Below, piece after piece: positions 35,204-45,553 of a stretch of DNA of 64,000 bases. A model generated the notes under the pieces. The model was not told the DNA's origin and made no database searches. It was given only the letters and a program-made list of their open reading frames with translations. A program made the position numbers and the translations under genes. Location: contig CAWHUM010000025.1 of assembly GCA_963832445.1 (NCBI GenBank), forward strand, positions 1 through 64,000. The letters are read 5' to 3'. Numbering within the stretch: position 1 is the stretch's first letter; the number at the start of each line of letters is the position of its first letter. The stretch is from AWTP1-13 sp963832445. GTDB taxonomy: Bacteria > Pseudomonadota > Alphaproteobacteria > Rhizobiales > Hyphomicrobiaceae.

Positions 35204-35752
35204 GTGCGACTTGGCCGTTTGCTTTTTGAGTTTCTCTTGATCGCTGCTCTTGCCGGCACGGTCTTCTTGTTGTGGGCAGAAGCGATGCAAGTCCGTGTTC
35301 CATTCTTGCCACCGTTCTTCTTCTTGCACGATCAAGGAAGGGGCACTCTGTATGTCCAAGGGACCTGGTCACTTGAGGACGACAAGAATGCCTGGCCCAG
35401 TCAGACGACAACGATAGATTGCGACCGCGCGGCACGCCAATGCTTGGAAGCCACTGCCGTTCTTACGGGTTCAGCCGGGCAATTGTTCCCAGTTGCCATA
35501 AATCGACTAACCGTCGATCGCTGGGACGACGAATTGGTTATCATTAGGGGTGCCGGCACAGTTTGCGTCGAGGAGATCTACAGTATTCACTTGCGCACTC
35601 GGCACGTCACTGGTCTGGTCAGCCAGAAACTCGACGCGTCAAAGGACTTTTGTAGCCTCGTTTCGAACTCGCCGAGGCGAATGCGAATGATCGACGGCTA
35701 CCAGGCTAGCAGCGCTGCCCGGGGTTACCCAAAGCCGATCACAAAACAGTAA
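35204..35752 (+). CDS. Hypothetical membrane-anchored protein in a lower-GC patch
   Basis: A 182-residue protein from GTG 35204 with one N-terminal membrane segment (LLFEFLLIAALAGTVFLL) and a soluble remainder with several Cys residues (TIDCDRAARQCLEA, GAGTVCVEEIY, KDFCSLVS) that could form disulfides. No family was recognised. The DNA from 35150 to 35750 is visibly richer in A and T than its neighbours and uses codons rare elsewhere here, which suggests acquired DNA. It ends one base before the convergent membrane-protein operon. Confidence 0.6.
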   Translation: MRLGRLLFEFLLIAALAGTVFLLWAEAMQVRVPFLPPFFFLHDQGRGTLYVQGTWSLEDDKNAWPSQTTTIDCDRAARQCLEATAVLTGSAGQLFPVAINRLTVDRWDDELVIIRGAGTVCVEEIYSIHLRTRHVTGLVSQKLDASKDFCSLVSNSPRRMRMIDGYQASSAARGYPKPITKQ

Positions 35753-35753
35753 C

Positions 35754-37871
35754 CTAGCGCCCCTCGCGCCACCAGGTCAGCGCCATCAGCGCGAGCAGGG
35801 CCGACAGCGCCAGGAAGCCCGTGAACATCGGGATCAGCTTGACGCCGCGGGTGACGAAGGCCTCCCGGTCCTTGAGGCCCAGCCAGCCGGAGCCCGCCAG
35901 CACACGCGCGTTGGCGAGCATGGAAATGCGGGGCAACTCGACGCCCGAGGAGGAGAGGCTGGAAAGCAGGCTGCCGCCGCGGGTCCAGAACACGCCGCCG
36001 CCGGTCGCCTCCGCCAGAGGCCTCAGCTTCTCGTCGGTGGCTGTCACCTCGTTCATCTCGCGCGCATCCTCGATGCCGGCGTGGGCAACGGTGGTTAGTG
36101 CCCCCAAAGTCGACTGTGCCTCGAGCTTGTAGAGGCCGGGAGACTTGACATCGACGGTGGAGCGCCAGACGCCCGGTCCGGCCTTGTCGAGCGTCACCTC
36201 GAAGGTCTCACCGCCCGGAGCGGACACGTGCGCGGGGCCGACCTTCTCCTCCATGGAGCGGCGCTCGATGGTGAGCTTGAGGCCCTTGGCGGAGGCCAGC
36301 AGCCGCTCCTCCTCCAGATCGGGCTCCTTCATCAGCCAATGCGCGAGCCGGCGCAGCAGGTCGGCGTGGGGGCCGCCGCCCTCGTAGCCGCGCGCCCACA
36401 GCCAAGCATGATCCGACAGCAGCAGGGCCACCCGCCCGCGACTCTTGCGATCGAGCACCAGCAGCGGCCGGTCGTCGGCCCCGCTCATGACCACGCGGCC
36501 GCGGGCGGGCGAGATATCGACTTGGCGGAACCAGCGGCCCCAGGTCGGCTCCTTGCCCTCAGAGCCAGGCAGGCCGCGGGTGACGGGGTGCTTCTGGCCG
36601 TCGCTCGAAAGCTTGGCCTTGAACGGCCGCTCGATCAGCTGGCCCGTCGGCATCGCCGGCAGCACCGAACTCAGAGGGGTGTTGGCCAGGCTCATCCTGC
36701 CGGCATAGTCGTCGCCGGAGGCGACGAGCAGCGCGCCGCCCTCCTCGACGTAGCGGGAGATGTTCTCGTAGTAGAGCGTCTGCAGGATGTCGCGGTGCTG
36801 GTAGCGGTCGAAGATGATGAGGTCGAATTCCTTGATCTTCTCGGAGAACAGCTCGCGCGTGGGGAAGGCGATCAGCGAGAGCTGATTGATGGGCGTGCCA
36901 TCCTGCTTCTGCGGCGGACGCAGGATGGTGAAGTGCACAAGGTCGACGGCGGCGTCCGATTTCAAGAGGTTGCGCCACACCCGCTCGCCCGCGTGCGGCT
37001 CGCCCGATACCAGCAGAACGCGCAGGTTCTCGCGCACGCCGTCGGCCGCCACGACGACACGGTTGTTGGCGGCCGTGAGCTCGCCTGGCACCGCATCGAG
37101 CTCGATCTCGACGATGTTCTGACCGGAGTGAGGGAACGTCATCGGGATGGCGACGGTGCGGCCGATCAGGGCAGTGCGGGTCTCGTCGGGCTTGCCCTCG
37201 CGCCGGACCTTGAGGGTGACGCGCTCGCCGCCCCGGCCCTTGCGGCCGGTCTCGACGACCCTGAGCTCGATGTTGCGGATGGAGCCGACAAAGCCGTAGC
37301 GCGGCGCCTTGAGCACCTCGATGCGGCGATCGAACTCGTCAGGCTGGCCGGTGAGGAGCCCGTGCACGGGGGCGTCGAAGCCCAACACCTGGGCCGACTT
37401 CGGCACGTCGTGCACCTGCCCGTCGGTTATCATGATGACGCCGGACAAGCGGTCGGGCGGCGTGTTGGCGAGCGCGCTGTTCAGGTCTGCGAACAGGTTG
37501 GTGCCGGCCGCCTGCTCGCCGGTGGGCTTGGACGACTGCACCGACCGCACCTGCAGATTGTTGATGCCGGCGAGCTTCGCCTCCAGCTCGCGCTTGATGG
37601 CCGCGGTCTGCTCGGGCCGGCCGCCGATCGTCTGGCTCATGCTCTCGTCGACCACGACGATGACGATGTTGGCGAGGCTCTCGCGCTCCTCCTGGCGCAA
37701 GGTCGGGTTGGCAAGCGCCAGCAGCAGCGCCGCCAGGGATAGCGCGCGCAGCCACGCGCCGCGCGAGCGCCGGAACGCCAACGCTACGACCAGGATCACC
37801 GCCAGCACAGCGCCTGCCCAGAAGATCAGGCTGGGCACCATCGGCGCGAAGTCGATCGACCAGTTGCTCAT
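35754..37871 (-). CDS. BatA/vWA-like membrane protein with glutamine amidotransferase-like fold
   Basis: A 705-residue membrane protein: two N-terminal helices (LIFWAGAVLAVILVVALAF; LRALSLAALLLALANPTL), a von Willebrand-like segment (NIVIVVVDESMSQTIGGRP, SGVIMITDGQVHDVPKS), a central class I glutamine amidotransferase-like domain (DLIIFDRYQHRDILQTLYY, YVEEGGALLVASGDDYAG), and a C-terminal helix (IPMFTGFLALSALLALMALT). It is the last gene of the MoxR operon and overlaps its upstream neighbour by 4 bases. The family is conserved in alphaproteobacteria without a proven role, perhaps assembly or maturation of envelope proteins. Confidence 0.8.
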   Translation of the reverse strand: MSNWSIDFAPMVPSLIFWAGAVLAVILVVALAFRRSRGAWLRALSLAALLLALANPTLRQEERESLANIVIVVVDESMSQTIGGRPEQTAAIKRELEAKLAGINNLQVRSVQSSKPTGEQAAGTNLFADLNSALANTPPDRLSGVIMITDGQVHDVPKSAQVLGFDAPVHGLLTGQPDEFDRRIEVLKAPRYGFVGSIRNIELRVVETGRKGRGGERVTLKVRREGKPDETRTALIGRTVAIPMTFPHSGQNIVEIELDAVPGELTAANNRVVVAADGVRENLRVLLVSGEPHAGERVWRNLLKSDAAVDLVHFTILRPPQKQDGTPINQLSLIAFPTRELFSEKIKEFDLIIFDRYQHRDILQTLYYENISRYVEEGGALLVASGDDYAGRMSLANTPLSSVLPAMPTGQLIERPFKAKLSSDGQKHPVTRGLPGSEGKEPTWGRWFRQVDISPARGRVVMSGADDRPLLVLDRKSRGRVALLLSDHAWLWARGYEGGGPHADLLRRLAHWLMKEPDLEEERLLASAKGLKLTIERRSMEEKVGPAHVSAPGGETFEVTLDKAGPGVWRSTVDVKSPGLYKLEAQSTLGALTTVAHAGIEDAREMNEVTATDEKLRPLAEATGGGVFWTRGGSLLSSLSSSGVELPRISMLANARVLAGSGWLGLKDREAFVTRGVKLIPMFTGFLALSALLALMALTWWREGR

Positions 37872-40753
37872 TGCCCGAGCCGCTCCAGCAGCGCCGGCAT
37901 GTGCACCAGGTCGGCCTTGTAGTTACCGGTCAGCGCGTACATGACGATGTTGACCCCGGTGCGGAACGCCATCTCGCGCTGGCGCTCGCCGCCGGGCACC
38001 ACTGGATAGAGCGGCTGCCCGCGCTCGTTGGTGGCCCAGGCGGAGGCAAAATCGTTGGACGTGATCAGGATGGGGCTCACCCCGTCGACACGGCGGGCCT
38101 GGCGGCCCTGATCGCTGTCGCGGGGAACCTCGGCCTCGACCCACAGCTGGCCACCCTCCCAACGGCCGGGGAAGCTGCGCAGCAGGTAGAAGGACTTGGT
38201 GAGCACGTGGTGCTCGGGCACCGGCTCCAGGCGCGGGATGTCCAGGTTGCCCAGCATGCGCTGCAACGGCGTGGTGCCGTCGCCGCGCATGTTGTAGCCG
38301 GTGGGGATGCCCTGCCCGTAGTCCTTGGTGTCGAAGAGGATCATGCCGCCCTGCTTCATGTAGGCGTCGATCTTGGCGAGCACCGCTTCCGACAGCGGAC
38401 GGGCATTGGGCAGAACGGGCCAATAGAGGATCGGGAAGAAGGCGATCTCGTCGGTTTCGATGTTGACCGCGAAGGGCTCGCCGGGCTCCACCGCCGTGCG
38501 CGCGGTCAGATACTTGCCAAGACCGACCAGGCCGGCGCGGCTCACCTCGTCGGTAGACGCATCGCCGGTGATCACGTAGGCGAAGGTGACCTTGGAGGTG
38601 GCTTGGACGGGGATGGCGTCCGTGACCCGGCTGCCGGGCGGCGGGGCCGACTGCGCGCTGGCCGGCGTTGAGGTCGCGACCAGCAGGCCTGCACCTAAGG
38701 CGACGGCGACGAGCACCACGGCAGCGCGTCCGACGCGGCCCGCCGCACGGCCCATGAAGGCACCCATGCCGCCTGCCTGCAGCAACAGCACAGCCACAAT
38801 GTCGGCAAAGAGCAAGATCATGGCGGCCACCAGGAGTTGCGGCTTGACGGGCTGGGCTGCCTCACCCTCGTAGACGCGGCGTTCCACACCCATGGGCATG
38901 CTCGGCAACGGCTTGAGCAGGGACTTGGGGGTGAGCAGATTGAGGGCGCGCGGGGTGCCGGCCGGGCCGTAGTAGCCCGGCGGGTTCTCGGCGTTCGGCT
39001 TGGCATCGGCAATCTTGGAGGCGGCGATGCCCTGCGTGGTCGGCGGCGGGTTGCGCAGGAGACCGAAGCCGTCGAGCACCTGCAGCGGCGACAGCACCTC
39101 AACGCCTGCCCCAGCGCCCGCCTCCTTGCCCTCGGCGTCCAGCGCCTCCTGGCCTCCGCCATCGAGGCTGCCGAGACTGGTGATGCGGCGGAGCATTTCC
39201 ACGAACAGGCCCGATAGCGGCAGGTTCGACCAGTCGGAATTGGCGGTGACGTGGAAGAAGATCAAGTGCCCGTCGCCACGCTTGGCGGCGGTGACGAGCG
39301 GGGTGCCGTCCTTGAGGCGCGCCCAAACCTTCACGTCGGCGCCGAGAGAGGAGGGATCGGCCAGCACCTGCTTGCTCACCAGCACCTCGGGCGGCACGAG
39401 CAAGCCGGCAAACAGGCCCTCGTCGCCGAAGGGAACGAGCGGCTGCGGCGTTGCCCACGACAGCGCGCCGCCGAGCGTCCGGCCGCCCTGGCGCAGGGTG
39501 ACAGGCAGCAGATCGTCGCCGCCTTTCTCGAGCCGCGGCCCGGCAAAGCGAACGAGCACGCCGCCCTTCTTGACCCACTCAGCGATGCGCTCGTGCACCT
39601 CGTGGGGGAGCACGCCGACGTCGGCCAGCATCAGGGCCGAGACGTTGCGCTTCATGATGGAGTCGATTGCCGCAGGCAGGTTGGCGCCCTCGCCCTTGGC
39701 GATCTCGGTGAAGGGGGTCAGCGCGCGCTCGATATAGTAGAGCGGGGCGAGCAGGGGCTGGGCCTGCTCGCGGGATTCGCTCGAATAGAGCCCGACGCGG
39801 TGCCAGCGCGAGCGTGCATCGAGCAGATGCACGGCCCCCGCCGAGCGCTCTCCGGCGATCTCGATGCGGGTGACCTGATTTCTAAGCTCGAGCGGCAGAT
39901 CGAACGAGGCGATCGCGCGCGTGTCGCCGACATTGAGCACGAAGGCAATCTGGCTGAGCCGCTGCCCGCGGCCGGACAAAGCGTGCAGCACGCCGGTGCG
40001 CAGCCCGCCCTCCGCCCGCAACACCTGCGCTTCGAGGCGGCCGCCGGTGGTTACCGTGGCACTGGTGCCGAGCGCCTCGTGGCCGGGGTGTGTCTCGACC
40101 ACGGCAAAGCGCGAGCCAGCAAGGGCTGCGAGCCGCTCTGCGAAAGCGCGCGCGTTGCCGTCGTGATCGACGCCGTCGCTGAGCCACACGATGCTGGCCT
40201 CGCCCGCACCGCCGAGCGCCCTCGCGATCGCCTCCGCTGCCGCCGGCCGGTCCGGGGCGAAGGGCTGGGGCTGGATAGCCGCGGCGGTTGAGCGCGCCGT
40301 GCCTGGCGCCTCGCTCTTGGCGGCCGGGCTCTTGGCGGCGCTGGCGGTCGCCACGATCATCACCGGACGGCTCTGGCCTTCGGCTTCCGCGATCAGCCGC
40401 TCGATCATCGACGTGCGCGAGGACCATTGCGCGGCCGCGGCCCAGCCGTTGTCGACCACCAGCACCACGGGACCCGAGCCCGAAAGCGCCGAGGTGCGGT
40501 TGGGATTGAGCACCGGCTCGGCCAGCGCGAGGATGACGAGGGCTGCCGCCAGCATGCGAATGAGGGTGAGCCACCACGGCGTCTTCGCCGGCGTCTTCTC
40601 GCGGTTGTCGATGCCGACCAGGATGCGCGTCGGCGGAAACTCGAGGCGCTGGGGCCGGGGCGGCACCGTGCGCAGCAGCCACCAGATCACCGGCAGAGCC
40701 AACAGCCCTGCCAGCAGCCACGGACTGAGGAAGGCGATCGGCCCGAGCGTCAT
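37868..40753 (-). CDS. BatA N-terminal and DUF4159 domain membrane protein
   Basis: A 961-residue protein. The N-terminal BatA-type region has two membrane helices (FLSPWLLAGLLALPVIWWLL; LIRMLAAALVILALAEPVL), followed by a vWA-like segment with LVVDNGWAAAAQWSS. Two more helices occur near residues 655-720, and the C-terminal 240 residues form a DUF4159 domain (FAYVITGDASTDEVSRAGLV, FFPILYWPVLPNARPL, MILFDTKDYGQGIPTGY). It overlaps DUF58 upstream and the next gene downstream by 4 bases each. Together with MoxR it probably forms a membrane complex of unknown client. Confidence 0.88.
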   Translation of the reverse strand: MTLGPIAFLSPWLLAGLLALPVIWWLLRTVPPRPQRLEFPPTRILVGIDNREKTPAKTPWWLTLIRMLAAALVILALAEPVLNPNRTSALSGSGPVVLVVDNGWAAAAQWSSRTSMIERLIAEAEGQSRPVMIVATASAAKSPAAKSEAPGTARSTAAAIQPQPFAPDRPAAAEAIARALGGAGEASIVWLSDGVDHDGNARAFAERLAALAGSRFAVVETHPGHEALGTSATVTTGGRLEAQVLRAEGGLRTGVLHALSGRGQRLSQIAFVLNVGDTRAIASFDLPLELRNQVTRIEIAGERSAGAVHLLDARSRWHRVGLYSSESREQAQPLLAPLYYIERALTPFTEIAKGEGANLPAAIDSIMKRNVSALMLADVGVLPHEVHERIAEWVKKGGVLVRFAGPRLEKGGDDLLPVTLRQGGRTLGGALSWATPQPLVPFGDEGLFAGLLVPPEVLVSKQVLADPSSLGADVKVWARLKDGTPLVTAAKRGDGHLIFFHVTANSDWSNLPLSGLFVEMLRRITSLGSLDGGGQEALDAEGKEAGAGAGVEVLSPLQVLDGFGLLRNPPPTTQGIAASKIADAKPNAENPPGYYGPAGTPRALNLLTPKSLLKPLPSMPMGVERRVYEGEAAQPVKPQLLVAAMILLFADIVAVLLLQAGGMGAFMGRAAGRVGRAAVVLVAVALGAGLLVATSTPASAQSAPPPGSRVTDAIPVQATSKVTFAYVITGDASTDEVSRAGLVGLGKYLTARTAVEPGEPFAVNIETDEIAFFPILYWPVLPNARPLSEAVLAKIDAYMKQGGMILFDTKDYGQGIPTGYNMRGDGTTPLQRMLGNLDIPRLEPVPEHHVLTKSFYLLRSFPGRWEGGQLWVEAEVPRDSDQGRQARRVDGVSPILITSNDFASAWATNERGQPLYPVVPGGERQREMAFRTGVNIVMYALTGNYKADLVHMPALLERLGQ

Positions 40754-41712
40754 GGCTGGCCTCCCGCGCGCGCCTCTGGCTTCCAGCGGTAGTCGGCCGT
40801 CAAGCCCTGCAGGCGCATGATGAAGGCGAGCAGCGGCTCGGCAGCGGGCCTGTCGGTGTGGTGCACGAGGAACGACCAGCCGATGCGACGCGCGGCCTCC
40901 TCGATGCGGGCACGGTGGTCGGCGAGCTTCTGGCGGTAGGCGTCACGCAGGGTCTCGACGCGGTCGCCGATCCAGCGCTCGGAGCCTTCGGGCGAGCGGA
41001 ACTCCATGCGGCCGTGATAGGGCAGCGTCTCTTCGGCCGGGTCGAGCACCTGGATGAGGTGGCCCTGCACGTCGCCTTGCGCCATCTCGTTCAAGCGCTG
41101 GGCAATGAGCTCGGGCGGATCGAGAAGGTCGCCGATGATCACGGCGCTGGAGAACCGGGAAAGGCGCGCCTTGGGCGGCAGGCTCGCCTTCATGGCCTCC
41201 GTGTGCTCGCTGGCGGCGAGGCCTTGTGCGATGCGCGAGGCGGCCTTGCGGCTCGCCATCGGCAGGGTGAGGCCGAGCAGCGCGACGCGCTCGCCTGCGC
41301 GCACCAGCATCTCAGCCACCGCCAGCGTCAGAACCACGGCGCGGTCGCGCTTGCTGACGGGTGCCAGGTGACTCCTGAATGCCATGGACGGTGAAACGTC
41401 GGGCCAGAGCCAGAAGGTGTGCGAGGCCTCCCATTCACGTTCGCGCACGTAGAGGGTGTCGGAGCTGGCCGACCGCCGCCAGTCGATGACGGTGGCAGGA
41501 TCGCTGCCCTGGAACTGGCGAAACTGCCAGAACGTCTCGCCGGTTCCGGCGCGCCGGCGGCCGTGGATGCCATGCACCACGGTGCTGGCAACGCGCAGCG
41601 CCTCGAGCAGCAGGTCGGGGAGACGATCGGCAAGCGCTTGTGCTTCGCCCTCGAGCTTGAAGACGCTCGCACCACCCTTCGCTTTGTCCGCCGCAGGCCC
41701 GCTTGCCGCCAC
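40750..41712 (-). CDS. DUF58 domain-containing protein
   Basis: A 320-residue DUF58/vWA-like protein: DRLPDLLLEALRVASTVVHG, the diagnostic FWQFRQFQGSDPATVIDWRR and the MIDAS-like DVSPSMAFRSH (in WLWPDVSPSMAF). DUF58 proteins follow MoxR ATPases in nearly all genomes. It starts 11 bases after the moxR stop and overlaps DUF4159 by 4 bases. Confidence 0.9.
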   Translation of the reverse strand: MAASGPAADKAKGGASVFKLEGEAQALADRLPDLLLEALRVASTVVHGIHGRRRAGTGETFWQFRQFQGSDPATVIDWRRSASSDTLYVREREWEASHTFWLWPDVSPSMAFRSHLAPVSKRDRAVVLTLAVAEMLVRAGERVALLGLTLPMASRKAASRIAQGLAASEHTEAMKASLPPKARLSRFSSAVIIGDLLDPPELIAQRLNEMAQGDVQGHLIQVLDPAEETLPYHGRMEFRSPEGSERWIGDRVETLRDAYRQKLADHRARIEEAARRIGWSFLVHHTDRPAAEPLLAFIMRLQGLTADYRWKPEARAGGQP

Positions 41713-41723
41713 CCGTGTCGCCC

Positions 41724-42725
<1,002 letters not shown>

Positions 42726-42879
42726 GACGGCAAACTATACGCTCCGCTGCTTGGAAAGCGAACCTCAGTTGGCAAAGATGGTCACAATATGAACAGTTGC
42801 GCCAGCCTGATCGAGAAGGCGGCAAACTGCCATATTATAGCGCACCCACCGTAACGCGGGGATAGGCACAGGAGTAACA

Positions 42880-43449
42880 ATGCCGGGCAGGGAACGAATG
42901 CCGCCGCTGGCGGCCGAGGCCATGACGGCGGAGCAGAAGAAGGCCGCCGACGAATTCAAGGCCAGCCGCGGCTACGCAACGATTGGGCCGTTTTCGGTAA
43001 TGCTGCGCTCGCCCGAGGTGATGCTGCGCGCCAAGGCGCTGGGCGACTACTTACGGTTTCGTAATGTGCTGCCAGGGCGCGTGCGCGAACTGGTAACGCT
43101 AGCGACGGCGCGTGAGTGGACGCAGCAGTTCGAATGGTCGCACCACTACAAACACGCGCTGGAGGCCGGGCTTTCCGAGGCGGTGATCGAAGCCATCGCC
43201 GAGGGGCGCAGGCCCGAGAGGATGGCCGACGACGAGGCTGCGGCCTATGACTTCTCGATGGAGCTGCATCGTCACAAGAGCGTGAGCGACGCCACCTATG
43301 CGCGCGCGCTCGAGCTGTTCGGCGAGCAAGGCATCATCGATCTCGTCGGCCTCAACGGCTACTACAGCCTGCTCGCCATGGTGATGAACGTGGCGCGCAC
43401 CCCGCCCGATGCAGCCGACGCCAAGCTGCTGGAGCCGTTCCCGAACTGA
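42880..43449 (+). CDS. Carboxymuconolactone decarboxylase-family protein
   Basis: A 189-residue AhpD/CMD-like helical protein: GPFSVMLRSPEVMLRAKALG, LPGRVRELVTLATAREWTQQ and FEWSHHYKHALEAGLS, a His-rich active-site-like helix. The CxxC pair of AhpD is absent (EWSHH occupies that area), so a peroxidase function is unlikely and a decarboxylase or other role is open. It is divergent from moxR and 17 bases upstream of the DUF1285 gene. Confidence 0.82.
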   Translation: MPGRERMPPLAAEAMTAEQKKAADEFKASRGYATIGPFSVMLRSPEVMLRAKALGDYLRFRNVLPGRVRELVTLATAREWTQQFEWSHHYKHALEAGLSEAVIEAIAEGRRPERMADDEAAAYDFSMELHRHKSVSDATYARALELFGEQGIIDLVGLNGYYSLLAMVMNVARTPPDAADAKLLEPFPN

Positions 43450-43466
43450 GTGCCCCGAACCAAGCC

Positions 43467-44069
43467 ATGCCGGCCGACGCCAATTCCAACCGCATCTCGG
43501 GGCTCGAGGCCCTGCTCAAGGCGCAAGGAGGCAAGGGGCCGGCGCCCGTCGAAAAGTGGGACCCGCCCTATTGCGGCGACATCGGCATGGCGATTCGCAG
43601 CGATGGGGTGTGGCTCTACCAGGGGAGCCCGATCGGGCGCTTGGCGCTCGTCAAGCTGTTCGCCAGCGTCCTGCGCAAGGACGCGGACGGCAAGCACTAC
43701 CTGGTGACGCCCGCCGAGAAGATCGACGTGGCGGTGGCGGACGCGCCGTTCCTGGCGGTCGAGATGCAGGTGCACGGCAGCGGGCGCGAGCAGCGGCTGA
43801 CGTTTCGCACCAACGTCGACGACATCGTCGAGGCGGGGCCCGAGCACTCCATCCGATTCGAGGTGGAGGCGGGCAGCGGCGGCCTCAAGCCCTACCTCTT
43901 GGTGCGCGGGCGGCTCGAGGCGCTGGTGACGCGCGCGCTCTACTACGATCTGGTGGAGCTGGCTGTGGAAGACGCGGAGCGAGGGCTCGGACTGTGGAGC
44001 GGGGAGGCGTTCTTTCCTATGCGCGAAGGCACTCCGCCGATCCTGGCGCAGCGCGGGGCTCGCCCATGA
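43467..44069 (+). CDS. DUF1285 domain-containing protein
   Basis: A 200-residue protein with the DUF1285 pattern WDPPYCGDIGMAIRSDGVWL, YQGSPIGRLALVKLFASVLR and KHYLVTPAEKIDVAVADAPF. It is conserved in alphaproteobacteria next to NudL and CCA-transferase genes, as here. The function is unknown. It overlaps the next gene by ATGA (44066-44069). Confidence 0.88.
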   Translation: MPADANSNRISGLEALLKAQGGKGPAPVEKWDPPYCGDIGMAIRSDGVWLYQGSPIGRLALVKLFASVLRKDADGKHYLVTPAEKIDVAVADAPFLAVEMQVHGSGREQRLTFRTNVDDIVEAGPEHSIRFEVEAGSGGLKPYLLVRGRLEALVTRALYYDLVELAVEDAERGLGLWSGEAFFPMREGTPPILAQRGARP

Positions 44070-44554
44070 GCTGGGGCCGGCGTCTCATCACCATCGCCTT
44101 TGCCTACGTTGCGGCAAGCATTGTCGCCGGAGCGATACTGGGATTCGCCCTGGTCTACACGCCCGATTCGACTTGGGGGCCGTTCGACCTCGACCTGGTT
44201 CAGACCACGGCCCTGTTCGTGTCGATGGTCAGCGGCTTCGTCGCCCTGCTGGCATTGGTCCCCACGCTTGTCATCGGCATCTATGCCGAACGCACCGCCG
44301 TCCGCTCACCCTTGTTCTATGTCGCGGCCGGTGCCGCAATCGGGCTTTGCGCGCTCGGTCTCTACGGCATTGCTCTGATATGGAGCTCGAGCGGCCCCCT
44401 CAGCGAGGCGCTACCGTCGGATGCCGCCGCCGTCGCCATCATTGCCAGCGTCGTTGCCGTCGTAGCACTCGCCGGAATCGCCGGCGGGCTCACCTACTGG
44501 GCGATCGCCGGCCGCAAGGCGGGCGCGCGTCGCGCCGTATCGCTTGCCAGCTAG
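44066..44554 (+). CDS. Hypothetical four-helix membrane protein
   Basis: A 162-residue protein with four predicted membrane helices (FAYVAASIVAGAILGFALVY, LFVSMVSGFVALLALVPTLV, LFYVAAGAAIGLCALGLYGI, VAIIASVVAVVALAGIAGGL). The ATG overlaps the DUF1285 stop, so it is translationally coupled. The stop codon lies inside the CTAG that begins the palindromic repeat downstream. No family was recognised. Confidence 0.65.
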   Translation: MSWGRRLITIAFAYVAASIVAGAILGFALVYTPDSTWGPFDLDLVQTTALFVSMVSGFVALLALVPTLVIGIYAERTAVRSPLFYVAAGAAIGLCALGLYGIALIWSSSGPLSEALPSDAAAVAIIASVVAVVALAGIAGGLTYWAIAGRKAGARRAVSLAS

Positions 44555-44717
44555 TGTCCTGATCGCGAAATTCGTCCCAGTGTGCGGCAAGGTCTGAACG
44601 AATTTCGCGATCTCAAGGACTTTAGCAGAGTCATGTTGCTAGTGTGATTTAGATCGAGAAATCCGCTTCCGAACCTGGCCAGACGCGATGATGCGGATTT
44701 CTCGATCATCACACTAG
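44551..44717. repeat. Two tandem related palindromic elements
   Basis: Element 1 has arms GATCGCGAAATTCGT (44561-44575) and ACGAATTTCGCGATC (44598-44612), a perfect 15-base inverted repeat. Element 2 has GATCGAGAAATCCGC (44652-44666) and GCGGATTTCTCGATC (44693-44707), flanked by CTAGTGTGAT (44639-44648) and ATCACACTAG (44708-44717). The two elements resemble each other: both begin CTAGTGT and share GATCG-x-GAAAT-x-CG. They fill the gap between the membrane protein and the RraA-like gene, and may be non-autonomous intergenic repeats that also act as terminators. Confidence 0.75.
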
Positions 44718-44734
44718 AGGAGAGGACGTGCCCC

Positions 44735-45424
44735 ATGCTCAAGGACCCGCCGCTGCTGACCGTCCGCCGCTCCTTTGCGCGCCCGCCCCGCGCGCTGATA
44801 GCCAAGCTCGCCGGCGCGCAAACCGGGCATATCGTCGATGCCATGCAGGGGCGTGCGGCGCTCGATCATTCGATCAAGCCGCTGGACCCGGAGCGCGCCG
44901 AGTTCGCAGGCCCGGCGCTCACCTGTCAGACCGGTGCCGACGACAACCTCGCGATCCTGGCCGCCCTGGCGCTGGCGGAGCCCGGCGATGTGATCGTGGC
45001 GGCAGCCGACGCCTTCTCGGCGACGGCCGTGGTGGGCGACAACGTGACGATGATGGCGAAGAACAAGGGCGTTGCCGCCATCGTCATCGACGGCATGGCG
45101 CGCGACAGTATCGGCATCATCCCGGTGGGGCTGCCGGTGCTCGCGCGCGGGATCACGCCCAACTCCTGCGTCAGGAGCGGCCCGGGCAGGGTGGGGCTGC
45201 CGATCGTTTGCGGCGGGGTGGCGATTGAGGCCGGCGACGTGGTGGTGGGCGACCGCGACGGGGCGGTGGTGATCCCGCGGGCGCAGCTGGAGGCCGTGGT
45301 TGCGGCCCTCGACGAGATTCGCCGCATGGAGGAGGAGACTCAGAGCAAGATACGGGCGGGCATGACACATCTTCCAAGCATCGAGGAATTGCTCAAGTCG
45401 GACAGGGTCGCCTACGTCGACTGA
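44735..45424 (+). CDS. RraA-family protein (HMG/CHA aldolase-like)
   Basis: A 229-residue RraA-fold protein. PGDVIVAAADAFSATAVVGD and VAAIVIDGMARD carry the G-x-x-ID-G-x-x-RD motif of the family, followed by GLPVLARGITPNSCV and VVVGDRDGAVVIP. Members act as oxaloacetate or 4-hydroxy-4-methyl-2-oxoglutarate aldolases, or as RNase E inhibitors; this longer version is most like the aldolase-type group. It lies between the DUF1285 and NudL genes, which are usually adjacent, so it looks like an insertion along with the palindromic repeats. Confidence 0.85.
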   Translation: MLKDPPLLTVRRSFARPPRALIAKLAGAQTGHIVDAMQGRAALDHSIKPLDPERAEFAGPALTCQTGADDNLAILAALALAEPGDVIVAAADAFSATAVVGDNVTMMAKNKGVAAIVIDGMARDSIGIIPVGLPVLARGITPNSCVRSGPGRVGLPIVCGGVAIEAGDVVVGDRDGAVVIPRAQLEAVVAALDEIRRMEEETQSKIRAGMTHLPSIEELLKSDRVAYVD

Positions 45425-45553
45425 CGCGAATCGCCCAGGCCCGACCGGGACGCGCGGAGCGCCGCATTGCAGTTTTGTGATGTTGCAGGCGGGAGATCGC
45501 AGGCGTCGCGCAACGGTGGTAAGACAACGAGGCGCCCCTTATGGTGCCGGCCG

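Noticed and set aside
42834..42839. Perfect TATAAT on the minus strand upstream of moxR
   Set aside because: No convincing -35 element at the right spacing was found, and it lies about 110 bases from the start codon, so it was not listed as a promoter.
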